A DNA stretch of 64,000 bases. Source: Anniella stebbinsi. Taxonomy: Eukaryota; Chordata; Lepidosauria; Squamata; Anniellidae. The position numbers and the translations under genes were made by a program. The stretch covers positions 30,756,001 through 30,820,000 of the forward strand of contig JARDYH010000004.1 in assembly GCA_029215795.1 (NCBI GenBank). Direction: 5' to 3'. Of this stretch, positions 10,521-21,516 are shown one piece after another (position 1 is the first letter of the stretch; each line of letters begins with the position of its first letter). The notes beneath the pieces are model-generated. The model was given only the letters and a program-made list of their open reading frames with translations, made no database searches and was not told where the DNA came from.

Positions 10521-11222
10521 AGCATCCCAGGGTCTAACTGTTGAAGGGCAGCTGTAAGGCCCCTTGTTCACCCTTGTTTTGGATCTGGAATTAACTAGAC
10601 TTAAACTGGACAGACCTTCAACCAGAGGATGCTTTCAAGTAGAAGACTACCCCTTGTACAGTAGGACACACAGCCCTCCTTCGTGGAGAACATTCATACT
10701 ATCAGAGAAGTGCGATATGAACATATGTGGAGGCTATTTCAGACCACTCCCTCTACTCTTTGGCTCAGATTCATAACAGTTCCGTTGACATGGCTTGGAG
10801 TACTACACAGGTAGCTTAGAAGATTGCAGCGTTTGTATTATATTTTGTCCACAAGACCTGAAAATGTCTCCTCCAGTTCTTCTTTTTACACAGAACATTA
10901 GACTTTCTGAGGGGAAATGAGATGCCAGAAAGCTTCCTTGTTCTGAATAAAAGCATAGTCTGTTAGGAAAGAGGAGATGACTTTTCTTCATATTTCATCC
11001 ATTTTCATGATTTGTTAGAGGTCTGGCATCACTTGCTTCTTCTAAGACTGCCAAATATTTGGTCTGATTTTAACCCTGATATGCACACTGTAAAAATCTC
11101 ACTCTGTGCAAAGCTTTTTGTGTATCAATGTGGCATTTGATTGATGACAAAATTAAATATCTCCATCAGATAATTTTTTTGGGTGGGGCGGGGGCAGGGA
11201 TTACAGTATTTTATGTTCAGTA
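10521..11222. other. Unassigned interval
   Basis: Nothing beyond short arbitrary frames and A/T-rich unique-looking sequence. A G-rich patch (gggtggggcgggggc) is at 11180-11196. Confidence 0.4.
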
Positions 11223-11470
11223 ACAAGAGAAGACCTGCTTTGCTGGGGTTCATCTAGTCCAGAATCCTGGTTCCAGTGGCCAGCCAGATTGTCTCTGGAA
11301 AACACACAAGTAGGGCAAGCCGGTGGCAACCCCTTCTGTTGTTTCTTCCCAGCATCTGGTCAAGATACATCATCATCATCCATTCAACCCAGCTGCTGCA
11401 GAGGGATAGATGGGATTGCCGGGCCCTCTGTATCTGCTGAGAGACCAGTACCCATTTGGATCATCATTTC
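11223..11470 (-). mobile_element. CR1 LINE 3' region, minus strand
   Basis: ctgctttgctggggttcatctagtccagaatcctgg followed by agtggccagccagat is the reverse complement of the familiar CR1 3' segment (compare 31140-31215 on plus). Diverged, 5'- and 3'-truncated, non-coding. Confidence 0.65.
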
Positions 11471-11611
11471 CCTATTGTCATTCAAGCTGCTTGTTGCAAG
11501 AATTTCCAGAGCTATCCTATTGTGTGAACGTGTTTGTATCATTCCATTGCTGAGTGACTGCCACATCCACAGCTCTGCCAGCCCACTGCAGCCAAAATGG
11601 GTTAAATGTCG

Positions 11612-11663
11612 TCTCCTCCTCCTCCTCCTCCTCCTCCTCCTCCTCCTCCTCCTCCTCCTCCCC
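11612..11663 (+). repeat. (TCC)n microsatellite
   Basis: About 17 uninterrupted CTC/TCC triplets, a strict polypyrimidine tract, then ccccaatgac. On the minus strand it gives the poly-Glu run of a spurious 100-codon frame. Confidence 0.95.
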
Positions 11664-11811
11664 CAATGACTCTAATGGGAGGGAATTTACTGCATCAGCT
11701 CCTGGGCTGATGTTGCTGAGGGCCCTTTTTTGAGTGTGTATCAGGGGAATCAGAGGTTTTTGAATCCCCAGCATGCCCCATTTTACTCCTCCATAGGGTG
11801 GGCACTTAGGA

Positions 11812-12115
11812 ATCACCAAAAAAGAGGAAATGCATCACCAAAAGAGGACAAAAGAGAATATAAATTTGCATAAAATTTACATATTTATGTGTGTGTGCAT
11901 GTGCGTGTGTATGCTAATTTAGAAAGAATTATAATTTAAAATAAAACAAGGTGCCCCTGTGCCTGCATATGTGTGTATCAATGTGCTCTTCAGCTGCTAA
12001 TGAAACATGGGTAATTTCAAGGCTCCTGCTCCTTCTTTTAAGGTTCTTTATTGTTATGCTGGACAGCCTTTCAAATAGAGGACTGTCCTCTGTTAAAGAA
12101 GATACATGGCCATTC
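11812..12115 (+). mobile_element. hAT-like element, copy 2 of the 108-bp family
   Basis: Begins near aaaaaagaggaaatgc, carries tttgcataaaatttacat, then tgggtaatttcaaggctcc and the terminal block tcaaatagaggactgtcctc, finishing near acatggccattct. Related to 108-357 and 15375-15637. Terminal bases are degraded and no target duplication was seen. Confidence 0.5.
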
Positions 12116-12703
12116 TATCCCACTGCTGGTGAAACATCTCCAAAAGTACATTGCCAGCCGGGGTCCTCCAGGGGTAAATGTTATTCTGCTGGCCGGCCTC
12201 CTCTCAAAGGATGGAGCAGCAGTTAGCTCCTCAGCTGTACTTTGGTTTGCTTTTTAGGACTGCATCCTTTGCAACTTTAAGGAATGGTGACTGAGGTGGC
12301 ATGTTTTCCTCCTTCCTTCCCAGCCCCTTTTCCTTTGGTGTTTTTTTAAAATTATTAATTTTAAGATTGTATGCCTGAGGGCAGGGACTGTTTTGTTTGT
12401 TATTCTTTTTATTGATGTCAAGATCAGTTTTTACATCCTCAGGAGCCTTTACATCTGAAGAGAAGGGGAGAAATGCTTACAATACAGCTAAACAAGAAAT
12501 AAATACAGATTACCTTTGACTATGGAACTTCCCACTTGTCTTGCCACAACTAGGTGCCATCAAAAGCTTCATGAGCCCCACACCCCCTTCTGCAGGGAAC
12601 AAGATATCGCTTCTTCAGCTTCTTTTCAACGAAAATCATTTCTAATCGTCATCAATCAACAAGAGAAGCCTTGTGTTGCCCAAACCTAACTGACAGCTTG
12701 ATC
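12116..12703. other. Unassigned interval with LINE-like patch
   Basis: Around 12355-12415, gattgtatgcctgagggcag is a common LINE 3' UTR phrase, but too little remains for a call. Nothing else recognised. Confidence 0.4.
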
Positions 12704-13024
12704 TAGGGTGATCATATGGCAAGGAGGACAGGGCTCCTGTACTTTTAACTGTTGCATAGAAATGGGAATTTCAGCAGGTGTCATTTGTATGTATGCAGCA
12801 CCTGGTAAAATTCCCTCTTCATCACAACAGTTAAAGCTGCAGGAGCCTTTCCCTCTTTTGTATCTGGTCACTCTAGTATAGCTCCTGCAGCTTTAACTGT
12901 TTGTGATAAAAAGGGAATTTCACCAGGTGCTGCATGCATACAAATGACACCTGCTGAAATTCCCTTTTCTATGCAACTGATAAAGATACAGTAGCCCTGT
13001 CCTCTTTTTCAGATGGTCACCCTA
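12704..13024. mobile_element. Palindromic hAT-like MITE, copy 2 (321 bp)
   Basis: Starts tagggtgatcatatgg, ends gatggtcacccta. Flanks are gcttgatc (12696-12703) and gcgtgatc (13025-13032), an 8-bp duplication with one mismatch. Same caggtgctgcatgcatacaa subfamily as copy 1; the central terminus-like string reads tggtcactctag. Confidence 0.9.
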
Positions 13025-13384
13025 GCGTGATCACCATACACACAAAAAATCACTTGTATAAAATGCATGGCTTTTCCAATAACAACAACATGCAAGGATT
13101 TTTGTTAAAAAAAAGTGGGGTTCCTCGTTTTGAAAGAAATGGTATTCTGGTTTCCACATGCAGCTATCTGAATTTCTTTTGACACCCTCCCCCCAGCCTG
13201 CCGTCCTTCAGACTATTGCTAATCCAGTCACTTCTTCCCATGAATAAACGAGTTATGAATATGCATTTCATCCAGAGTGGGAGCATAGGCTGTACTGTCA
13301 CCTTACATCCAGAAGGTCAAGAACATAAATCTTCCATCTACCTCCGCTACAGATTGAGCTCCTTCCCATCTTCCAAGCTCAGGA

Positions 13385-13415
<31 letters not shown>

Positions 13416-14254
13416 TCATAATTGGGTAGAAGCTTTCATGTCTTCATTCCCAGGTGGTTCTTTTTGAATGAAACATGGAAGAAAGAGAGAGGCTAAAGTT
13501 AAAGAATGGGGTTAGAAAGAAATTAATATGCCAGACAATCATTGGTAGCTCATCAGTCACTTAGGTGAATGGAAATGTTATGTTTTTTCCAGGAGGCTGA
13601 CAAACCGGAGTGGAGGTTGGGGGACTTTTGTTGTTTCATATATGAGCCATTTAACTTTTCTTGCAATAAGTCATCTCCTCCCTCCCCCCACCTCTCCATT
13701 CTGTACTCAAATAATACATGCAAAACTGGCAATTAAGTGAGATTATTGGATTGGGTTTACCAGCTATTTGTATTCTCTTTAAATGGCTGGCTAAGTACAG
13801 CAGGATATCCACATGGAAAGGTCAATGAAGCTTGAGTTACAGCCCAATCTGTCCCAGTTGTGCCTTTCCTATTCACTCCTCTCTTTCCACTCTCTTCCTC
13901 TCTTCTCTCTTGGCAAATTTAAATCAATGGGATTTTCCCCACTCCCTCCTGTCCCTAGACTGGAACAGGCTGGAACATAGATCTCTTGGCTTGTTTACTC
14001 TACAGCTTCCTCTCTGGAACAATCTCATCCCCACCCTTTCATCTGCAAGGCCATGGGATTTAAATATATATATATATATATATATATATACTAAATCAGG
14101 AGGAAAAAATCATCAAGGAAGGCTAACACTTAATATTTTTCCAGACTGGAGAAGAAAATTCTCTGTGTTTAATATTCACTTATGTTCTTTCTAAAAGCAC
14201 ACATTTGCATTAAGCATCAGCGCAGATGTTTCAGTCGAGCTCCAGAACAAGATC
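13025..14254. other. Unassigned interval with two microsatellites
   Basis: Contains (GA)n at about 13391-13414 and (TA)n at 14064-14090. The surrounding sequence has no recognised gene, exon or repeat end. Confidence 0.5.
14064..14090 (+). repeat. (TA)n microsatellite
   Basis: About 13 TA dinucleotides, seen directly. Confidence 0.95.
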
Positions 14255-14288
14255 TTCTTGAATATTAACTGCAGTTAATATTCAAGAA
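14255..14288. repeat. Perfect 34-bp palindrome
   Basis: The two 17-base arms (ttcttgaatattaactg and cagttaatattcaagaa) are exact reverse complements with no spacer, centred on CTGCAG. It belongs to no transposon family I recognise here. Confidence 0.9.
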
Positions 14289-14954
14289 AAGTTTCTGCTT
14301 TTGCAAGTATTTCACTTGCCTTGCTTCTGTCACGGCTGCCAACCATGAGTAGACTCAAACCACAGCTCCTTTAGAGGCAGAGCTGCATCCGTGCCTCTTA
14401 AATTGCTGCTTTCTGCTTCAACGTAGGACTTTCTGCTTCTGCATGGAGAAGGATGGAAGAAGGCAAAGAGAGTAGTCCTAAGCCAGCTCTACACCTTGAG
14501 CATCATCACATGGGGAAAATCACGTTTGCTTACCAATCCTTCTCCACCCACGCGTTTGTTCCTCATTACTTCCTCTTTTGAAAGAGGAAGTAAACAACCT
14601 GCACGTGGCCCATCCAGTGGGCCATTTTGATAGCACTACTTCTTCTGCACACAGCAGGAGATAGTGGCAACTTCCATCTTTAAAAATAAGTCGGACTTAC
14701 TGGGGTGTTTTTTTGTGGCGCGGAGAAGGCTATAAGAGGCAGGAGGTGCGCGGGAGGCAAACAATGTTGTGTGAAGGACCCGTGAAAATCCGTGAGTGCC
14801 CAGTAACGAGAATGCAATAAAACACTCATCTGATGGAGCTACTAGACTTTTTTTTGCCTTGCTCAATCCTTTTCCACTGTGATTAGTTGCTGTCTTTCCC
14901 CATCCCTATATAAACTTTCCATTCCTGGCCCCAGATTTTGGCTGCTCCCTAAAG
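14289..14954. other. Unassigned interval
   Basis: No supportable feature. A small direct/inverted pair, cttcctcttttgaaagaggaag, lies near 14570-14592. Confidence 0.4.
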
Positions 14955-15274
14955 TAGGGTGGCCAGATAAAACCCAGGTCAGGGTTCATGTACCTTTAAC
15001 AGTTGTAGAGAAAAGGGAATTTCAGCCAGTGTCATTTGAATGCAATTAGTTCCTGATGAAATTCCTTCTTCATCAGAACAGTTAAAGTTGCAGGGGCCCT
15101 GCCTTCTTTTGTATATGGTCACTCTAGTACAGTGCCTGCAACTTTAACAGTTGTGATGAAGAGGGAATTTCACCAGGAACTAATTGCATACAAATAACAC
15201 TGGCTGAAATTCTCTTTTCTCTACAACTGTTAAAGGCACATGAACCCTGACCTGGATTTTATCTGGTCACCCTA
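14955..15274. mobile_element. Palindromic hAT-like MITE, copy 3 (320 bp)
   Basis: Starts tagggtggccagataaaacc, ends ttttatctggtcaccctac-type terminus (last base 15274). Flanks ccctaaag (14947-14954) and ccctaaat (15275-15282) are an 8-bp duplication with one mismatch. Subfamily with ggaactaattgcatacaaat in the arm. Confidence 0.9.
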
Positions 15275-15374
15275 CCCTAAATCACCATGCAGCAGGCACT
15301 CTCAGCTCCCAGTGGTTGCTTGTGAACCAGTTCACTGGAGAGTCATAAACTTATGTTGCTAATCGGGCAGCCAC

Positions 15375-15637
15375 TTACACTCTGCCTCAAAAAAGAGGAC
15401 ACGTGTCACCTAGAAAATAAAAAAAAAAGAAGGCAAAGATTTGCATAAAATGTCCACACACTGGTTGATTTGTAAAACTGCAGATTTAAATATAACTATC
15501 TCCCGCATGGGCAACTTCAGGGCCCCTTGGGTCTTATCTTTAAACTGGACTTGGATTCAACACTCCTTTAAATAGAGGATGTCTTCAAATAGAGGACTGT
15601 CCTCTGTAAATCAAGACACATGGCCACCCTAGTAACT
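15375..15637 (+). mobile_element. hAT-like element, copy 3 of the 108-bp family
   Basis: Starts near aaaaaagaggacacgtgtc, contains tttgcataaaatgtccac, then atgggcaacttcagggcccc and tcaaatagaggactgtcctc, and ends acatggccaccctag. The end matches a CTAGGGTGGCCA-type terminus. The left terminus is not clean. Confidence 0.55.
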
Positions 15638-16982
15638 AAATGGAAATCAAGGGGGAGGGGACACACAACACTCTTTCTGGAAAGCTTTTCAAAGCAGCAG
15701 TAGGGGTATATGAGAATTGCTCGCTTCTTTCTTGGGCACTGAAATATGCCATTTGAAATTGCTCTCCAAAAGAACTGGTGAGCTAGTCTTGCAGTACAGG
15801 AAATAAGCATAGGCAGTTTAAGTTAGCCCCATTCTCCCCCACCCCATCACTACCTTATGAAGCTGATGTCAAATATTTTCTCATACCCATTGCTGGGGGA
15901 AAAAATAGTGGTATCCCAATCCACTTTTGGCTTATATTACATATTATAGCTGACACATCATAGTAATTCACAGCCAAAGCTACTGTCATTTTTCAAGAGT
16001 GAATAGCGAAGTCTCAGGATCTGAAAGCTACTGGCTGTATTACAGAATCAGCTGCTAGAGTGCCTTGAAGCTGCCAAGCAATTATGGTAACTGCATGGTT
16101 CTGTTAAAACGGCAACTTGACAATGTGTTTAGGCCTGAGAATTGAACTGACTCAAGATTGTATTAACAAGCAAAGGAGGGTCCTTGGTTTGAAAAGGACC
16201 CATACCATTTTCCGTTTCAAATATACTTAATACTAAGAAATAGAATTTAAACACATAGGCATGTTTGATTCTCATTTCTGCAATGCAGCCATCCAGCCAG
16301 CAGAGGGGGCACAGTTTAATTAAACATGGTAAGGCAAACCATGGGGTGGGTAGCTGAGGGCAAAGCTAGATGGGATGGTGAGGGACCTGTGTGAAGAATT
16401 TGCACACTCCTCATGGTTCAAGGTTTTATAAAATTCCTCATGACCTCATAGGGCATGATCCCACAGGTGTGTATCACTTGATTCCTCTACTCAGTGGTTA
16501 TTATACTTTTGATGGCCGACAGCTAAATGGGTGAACTGATTCTATAGGAAAGCATTCTGTTTGGGATGATACAAAACTTCTGTCTCCAATGCTAGATCTG
16601 TAATGTCTCAGATAGGTGTGAAGGATAGGCATGGTTGTGCATCTTCCAAGGGCCCACACCCCAAAATGGGTCCATTGAAAGAGATCCCTGGAGTCAGGGC
16701 TGGCACAAACTGTCCAGGCGCTTCTGCCACCCCTGTTGTGTCTCCCATCCCCTACCCTTCTGCCACATCAGCCAGCCTCCCACTGAGTGCTTTACTTTCA
16801 GTGTTATCAACTGTTGGATGCCATGTAATCAGGTTGTCTTCCTTATGTGCCTTCCCATGGTTTGAGGTTTACTGTTGAGACCTTCTTAAGATTTCCACCA
16901 CTGGAAGACTCTCTCCTTGAAGCGAAAAACCAACAGGCGGAGAGCAGCCAAATCAGGCCAAAAAAGGGGAGAAGCAGGTTCT
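15638..16982. other. Unassigned interval, partly unique-looking
   Basis: 16000-16200 is evenly composed, with no repeat signature. 16640-16720 (caagggcccacaccccaaaatgg, tccattgaaagagatccctgg) resembles 20353-20400, a diffuse dispersed repeat. No exon could be supported. Confidence 0.4.
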
Positions 16983-17225
16983 CAGGATGCTAAAATAATT
17001 TATTTCAAAGCCCAACACGTTTTGGCCTGTGTTGTTTTTTAAGGCCTTCTTCAGGGACTTGATAAGAGATATCTGCAGAAATACCCCTAACAAAATGACA
17101 GTCACCAGTAATTACTGTAGGAGACTATCATCTTGTTAGGAGTATTTCTGCAGATATCTCTTATCAACCCCGTGAAGAAGGCCTTAAAAAACAACACAGG
17201 CCAAAACGAGTATTTTAGCATCCTG
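16983..17225. repeat. Inverted duplication, arms about 100 bp
   Basis: caggatgctaaaata at 16983 and tattttagcatcctg ending at 17225 bound an inverted repeat. Inside, gataagagatatctgcagaaa and ttttggcctgtgttgttttttaaggcc pair with their complements. The left arm has an extra 20 bases or so (atttatttcaaagcccaaca) absent on the right. The loop is around accagtaattactgta. The phrase ccttcttcagggacttg is reminiscent of a LINE-associated repeat, but the class is uncertain. Confidence 0.8.
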
Positions 17226-18867
17226 TCTCCTTGAAGCAGCAGAACTTTTTGGGATGGTGGTGAGTTCACTGTAGATCTCCCTCTCATCTGAAATAGGCTA
17301 GATCAGATTGCTAAGGCATTTTAAGAGAGCTGTACAGCTTTGAGTTTGGGCCAGCTTTTGGTCAGTAAATGAATTGGGAGCTGCATATGATTTAACTTTA
17401 TCACCTTGTATTAAATTGTATAATATTTATTTTTGTGGTCTTGTATTTACTGCATATCCTGTTATTTACTTGTTATATGCCTAAGAAACTATAATATTTT
17501 AATGGACAAATACAAATCTAAGATATCTAAGGTCTCTAGAGAAAGCATTGAGACTTAAGTAAATTATACAATTAATATTTAGAGAAGATTTTATCCCTAT
17601 ATGCTTCAAAGGTTCATCCTTATACCTTGAATAAAGATGAACCTAAGAGAGCTTCCAGTGTCACCACTGTTTCTCCAGGTTGCTCACTATTTTTCCCTAG
17701 AGCTTTGTAACAATCACCTCTCAAAAGTCTCCACCCTATTTGCGGACAGAGAAATTTAGAGGACATTTTTGTCAACTTTCTCCAGGGGGAGGAGGAATTT
17801 CTTACAGATAAGGCTCAGTATTGGCAGGGAGTGTAGCACAGATACTTTCTTTTTTCCTAATAGTTTTGGGGGTTTTGCACTACCACTGCAAATGGCAACA
17901 GCGTCAAGTCTCTTAGAAGCCTAGCCCCCATTTTGCATCCTCCATAATGTAGGTGTGAGGAGGGCAATATTTTATTCAGCTCCTGGGAAGAGGTGGAATG
18001 AGTACTTGCCAAAATCTGTCCTCCAGTTTCCTGAAAGTTTTTTTTTCTCCACCGTGAAAGAGCTTTCCATTTTTCTGCCTCATTCTCTGGGCATTTTATC
18101 ATTTATTTTGAATTTATTTTCATGGTGTTTAAGCTGTGAGGTGGCTGAGGTGCTGTGTGTGTGGTTTTTTTTTTCTATTACACATTTCTCCATTGCTCTG
18201 CAGCCTCCCAGGTTGCCTGTACTTCCTGATCTGAAAAAAAGCCCTATGGGAGGAATTATCTCATGATGTCTTTCCCTGTTCTTTAATTAAAGGGCTGGAA
18301 GCCGGGGAAGCTACACGCTGCTGGAGAGAAGATTGTACAATGAAATTCAGAACACACGTGCGCACTCCCCGGCCACCTCATAAGAAAGGCAAGCACAACA
18401 GCCCATTCAAGTTTCTTGGAAAAAAAAAATCCCCTTTCAATTCCTTTTCGAAACAATTTCTTTTCTATCATATTGAATGAAAATGGTTGGAGGGGAAATC
18501 TGAATATTTTTTTTGGCCACAGCACCATACCTCACGAATGTTTTAAAAAGTCCTCAAAAAGTAAATGTACTAATTACAGCCATTATTATGCCATCTGAAT
18601 CATGTGCCATCGTCTTTGCTTTACATTCTGAAATGCTGAAGAGTTCAAAGGTATGAACGACCCATCTGTAGTGTTACAGCTGAGATGGCCCAAACATAAT
18701 CTTAGCCATCATTTATTTATTTATTTATTATTATTTATTATTTGTAACACTTGTATACAGCTGAATATAATAAAACCCCTCAGCAGTTCCCAACCATTTG
18801 TTGATGCAGGTATCAAGTGATGAATGTCCATGTATGGACTAGCCAATGGACTTAGGATACTTGCATT
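17226..18867. other. Unassigned interval
   Basis: AT-rich, with (ATTT)n-like sequence at 18711-18740 and LINE-like tails nearby. 18285-18420 has balanced composition and no repeat signature. No supported exon. Confidence 0.4.
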
Positions 18868-18985
18868 CATATCCTACTTGGGAGTTTCCCACAGGCAGCT
18901 GGGTGGCCATGGTGTGAACAGAATGCTGTACAAGATGGACCCTTTGTCTGATCCAGCAGGGCTCTGCTTATGCTCTTATTTCTAT
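18868..18985 (+). mobile_element. CR1 LINE 3' end
   Basis: Contains ggcagctgggtggccatggtgtgaacagaatgctgtacaagatgg (in 18893-18940) and ctgatccagcagggctctgc, the CR1 3' terminal signature on plus. Non-coding. Confidence 0.75.
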
Positions 18986-19351
18986 CCTTTACTTTTTTTT
19001 AGTGATACCAGGTTTTAGCATAGAATCCAGAGAGCTTGCTAACTTTTCCTGTATGGCTATCAGTCTACTTTGTGTGTGTTTGGCTCTTGACTCCTGAGTT
19101 GAACAGAACTTCGTGTTACTCCCCCTCAATTGGCTAATGCCCAAACATTGTTCTGTTAGTATCTGAAACTTTGGCCAGACCGAAAAAGGGAAACAGAGTG
19201 AGCTGGATGAAAGTTCCCTTTTCTCCTTGCAGTACTCATTGCTCCAGATGGCAAATTAATCAAGGTTCTTTGGAGGATGAAGAATCTATATGAATTTTTA
19301 TTCAATTAAACCAAGGTATTATAGACATAATTTCTAAAGCTCAAACCACCA

Positions 19352-19425
19352 AGAATCATAGAATCATAGAATAGTAGAGTTGGAAGGGACCTGTAAGGCC
19401 ATCGAGTCCAACTCATTCTAGGCCT
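19352..19425 (-). mobile_element. CR1 LINE 3' terminus, minus strand
   Basis: aagaatcatagaatcatag followed by agttggaagggacctgtaagg is the complement of the classic CR1 3' end (cttccaactct...attctatgattct). Only the last 70 bp or so are present, joined directly to the MITE at 19426. Confidence 0.85.
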
Positions 19426-19565
19426 GGGGGTGGGAGCAACCTGCAGCACTCTAGATGTTTTTGGACTCCAGCCTCTGTCATCCCGAACCATTGGTCATGT
19501 GGGCTGGGGCTGATGGGAGATGGAGTCCAACGGCATCTGCAGAGCTGCAGATTGCCCAACCATAT
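19426..19565. mobile_element. Palindromic MITE of the ACTACAACTCCCATCA type
   Basis: Opens ggcctgggggtgggagcaac and closes gagctgcagattgcccaacc. The arms carry tttttggactccagcctctg and its partner ggctgatgggagatggagtcc. This family is common in squamates and recurs at 35195, 48896 and 50045. Near-palindromic and non-coding. Confidence 0.7.
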
Positions 19566-20783
19566 AGTAGGTGGTACATCAAAATATGCATTTGCCATTA
19601 AAAATTGAAGCAGTACATTCTGTTTTCTTATATCTTGCTCTAATGTCTAATGAGGAAAACATGCATAGCATCATCATGAAATGTGTTTCCCTCTTCCCAG
19701 CACTGGCAGACAATAATATGGAGCAGGGGCATGGAAACGAAAGATAGGGTGGCTTCTCTTCTCAGTTTCCCTAACTGGGTATTATCAAGAGAGTAGGAGT
19801 AAACAGGTGCAAAAAGCAAAAGTAGCCCTTAACGATATGTACCAGCAACAAAACCCAAAGTCAAGGAAATTATATACCTTCAAGCAATATTGTTTAATGC
19901 AAATGAACACAAATGTTGTAACAATATAGCAACAGCACATATATCAAGGTATAAAGATATTCAAATCTGAATATATCAGTGGCAAGACCTATGGTGGTTT
20001 GTGAGTTATGGTTGAAGTTATGAACACACCAAAGCTGGGAAATCATTCCCCCCATCCATAATGCTAGCCCCCTTTCAAACCACAATGCACCTTGGGCAAA
20101 GGGTCCGGCACGTGCGTGGCAAGGGATGAAGGACAGGAGCCCACTGGGATGCACATGCGCCTGTTGAACCACAAGGCTCTTGGACCTATCAGTCAACAGC
20201 CTGAGTGTTTGGATCTGTAAGATATTATGCATGCCTATGCTCTACTTCCAGTATCAGAGGCAGTGATAGTGCCAGGGATAGTAGGCTGTAAGTTACAACA
20301 GAGGCCTGGATGCAAGGCTGGCTTCAAGGCTAGGCATGCTTTGGCACCTGCCAAGGGCCCACACTCAGCAGGGATCCATTGACAAGAGTCCCTTGGAGTT
20401 GCTCTTCTTCACCATAGCAACCTGCTTGTTCACCTGTTTCTTGCTCTGGCCCAGGCAATTGTGGTGATGAGAAGGAGGAGCAGTAGATGCCACTGCCTAC
20501 TTGCACATTTTCTCTCTGTTTGTCAAGCAAGCAAGTGGCAGCAATGATGAGAACAGGATGAGTAGCAATAGCAGCTGGTGACGAAGGCAGAGTCACTGAC
20601 AGAGGGGGGGGGCTATTGAGGGTGTCTTGCAGTTGGCCCCTCAAAAATTTAGAGCCGAACCTGCCAGAGTAAGGTTATTGGTGGTAATGGCATTGATGGT
20701 GGAGGTTCCTGGGACCTCTAGGTCTTCAAGAAAGTACTTTCCTGACAGCTACTCATGTTAGTTTGTACTTGACACTCAATCTC
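19566..20783. other. Unassigned interval
   Basis: Nothing recognised except a loose repeat at 20340-20400 shared with 16640-16720. Frames on both strands lack conserved motifs. Confidence 0.4.
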
Positions 20784-20877
20784 ATGCAGTGGTTAACTGT
20801 GTCAGACTAGTACTAGGATATCCCATGTTCAAATCCTCACTCAGTCATGAAGCTCAGTGGGTCACTGTTGGCTAACC
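20784..20877 (+). mobile_element. tRNA-derived SINE, 5' half
   Basis: gcagtggttaactgtgtcag at the head gives an A-box-like part; tgttcaaatcctc at 20826-20838 is a near-consensus pol III B box. Then actcagtcatgaagctcagtggg, the body of a common squamate SINE. The SINE is split: it resumes near 21416. It is a retroposon, not a functional tRNA gene. Confidence 0.75.
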
Positions 20878-21229
20878 CAGGGGCTGGCAACATGCACCCC
20901 CTGACCCCAGCCCCCACCACCTCCATTGCCACTTGCCTTGCCCAGTCTTTTGTTTTTAGCTGTTTAAAGAGGGGAATGTTGCCATTTATCACCCAAACTG
21001 CTACAGAGGCTTAGAATGGACAAATGTAGCTCAAAAACAAGCTACATTTGTCCATTCCAGGCCTCTGAAGTGCTTCCGTGACTTTGTCCCCTCCCCGAAT
21101 TTTGATGCCATTGCTGCACCACTGATATTCAGTGGTACAGCAGTGGCAGTGAGAGTGCAGCCTGTGGTGGCCCCTGAGGAGACTGGCCCCTGGACTGCCT
21201 GAAGTTATCCACCCCTGTCCTAATCCACC
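20878..21229. mobile_element. hAT-like element with CAGGGGTGG ends, inside the SINE
   Basis: Left end ccaggggctggcaac, right end gaagttatccacccctg; these are imperfect inverted termini of the CAGGGGTGG hAT type. It contains a hairpin at 20998-21062 (gaatggacaaatgtagctc and its complement). A related right end plus its flank occurs inverted at 30825-30876. No clean 8-bp duplication remains. Confidence 0.6.
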
Positions 21230-21231
21230 CT

Positions 21232-21415
21232 GTGGAGGCTGGTGGCTCTGATGTCAGTGGGGTGGTGAATCTGCTCCAGGTTTCAGTCAGAACCAGTCAG
21301 AACTCTAAAGGAGCAATCTAAGGTGTTTGCATAGCTTCTTTAGAGTTCCGACTGGTTCTGATTGAAACCCGAAGCGGATTTACTGCTCCACTGACTTCAG
21401 AGCCACCAGTGTCCA
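21232..21415. mobile_element. Palindromic MITE of the GGAGGCTGGTGGCTCTGA type
   Basis: gtggaggctggtggctctga at left pairs with tcagagccaccagtgtccac at right; arms include ggtttcagtcagaaccagtc and its complement. Relatives at 27024-27237 and 30737-30825. It lies within the split SINE next to the CAGGGGTGG element. Confidence 0.75.
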
Positions 21416-21516
21416 CTGAATCTACCTCATAGGGTTTTGTGAGGATAAAATGGCATGGGAAGAAGACCCATATAGGCTGTATGGAGGAAAGTGTTGTTAC
21501 AAATGTAAAGAAACAA
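21416..21516 (+). mobile_element. tRNA-derived SINE, 3' half
   Basis: tgaatctacctcatagggttttgtgaggataaaatgg (21417-21453) is the typical continuation of the SINE interrupted at 20877. The tail ends near acaaatgtaaag. Together the two halves give about 195 bp. Confidence 0.65.

Noticed and set aside
20827..20836. Functional tRNA gene at the B box
   Set aside because: No cloverleaf closes, and the body continues into a known SINE layout with a LINE-like tail.
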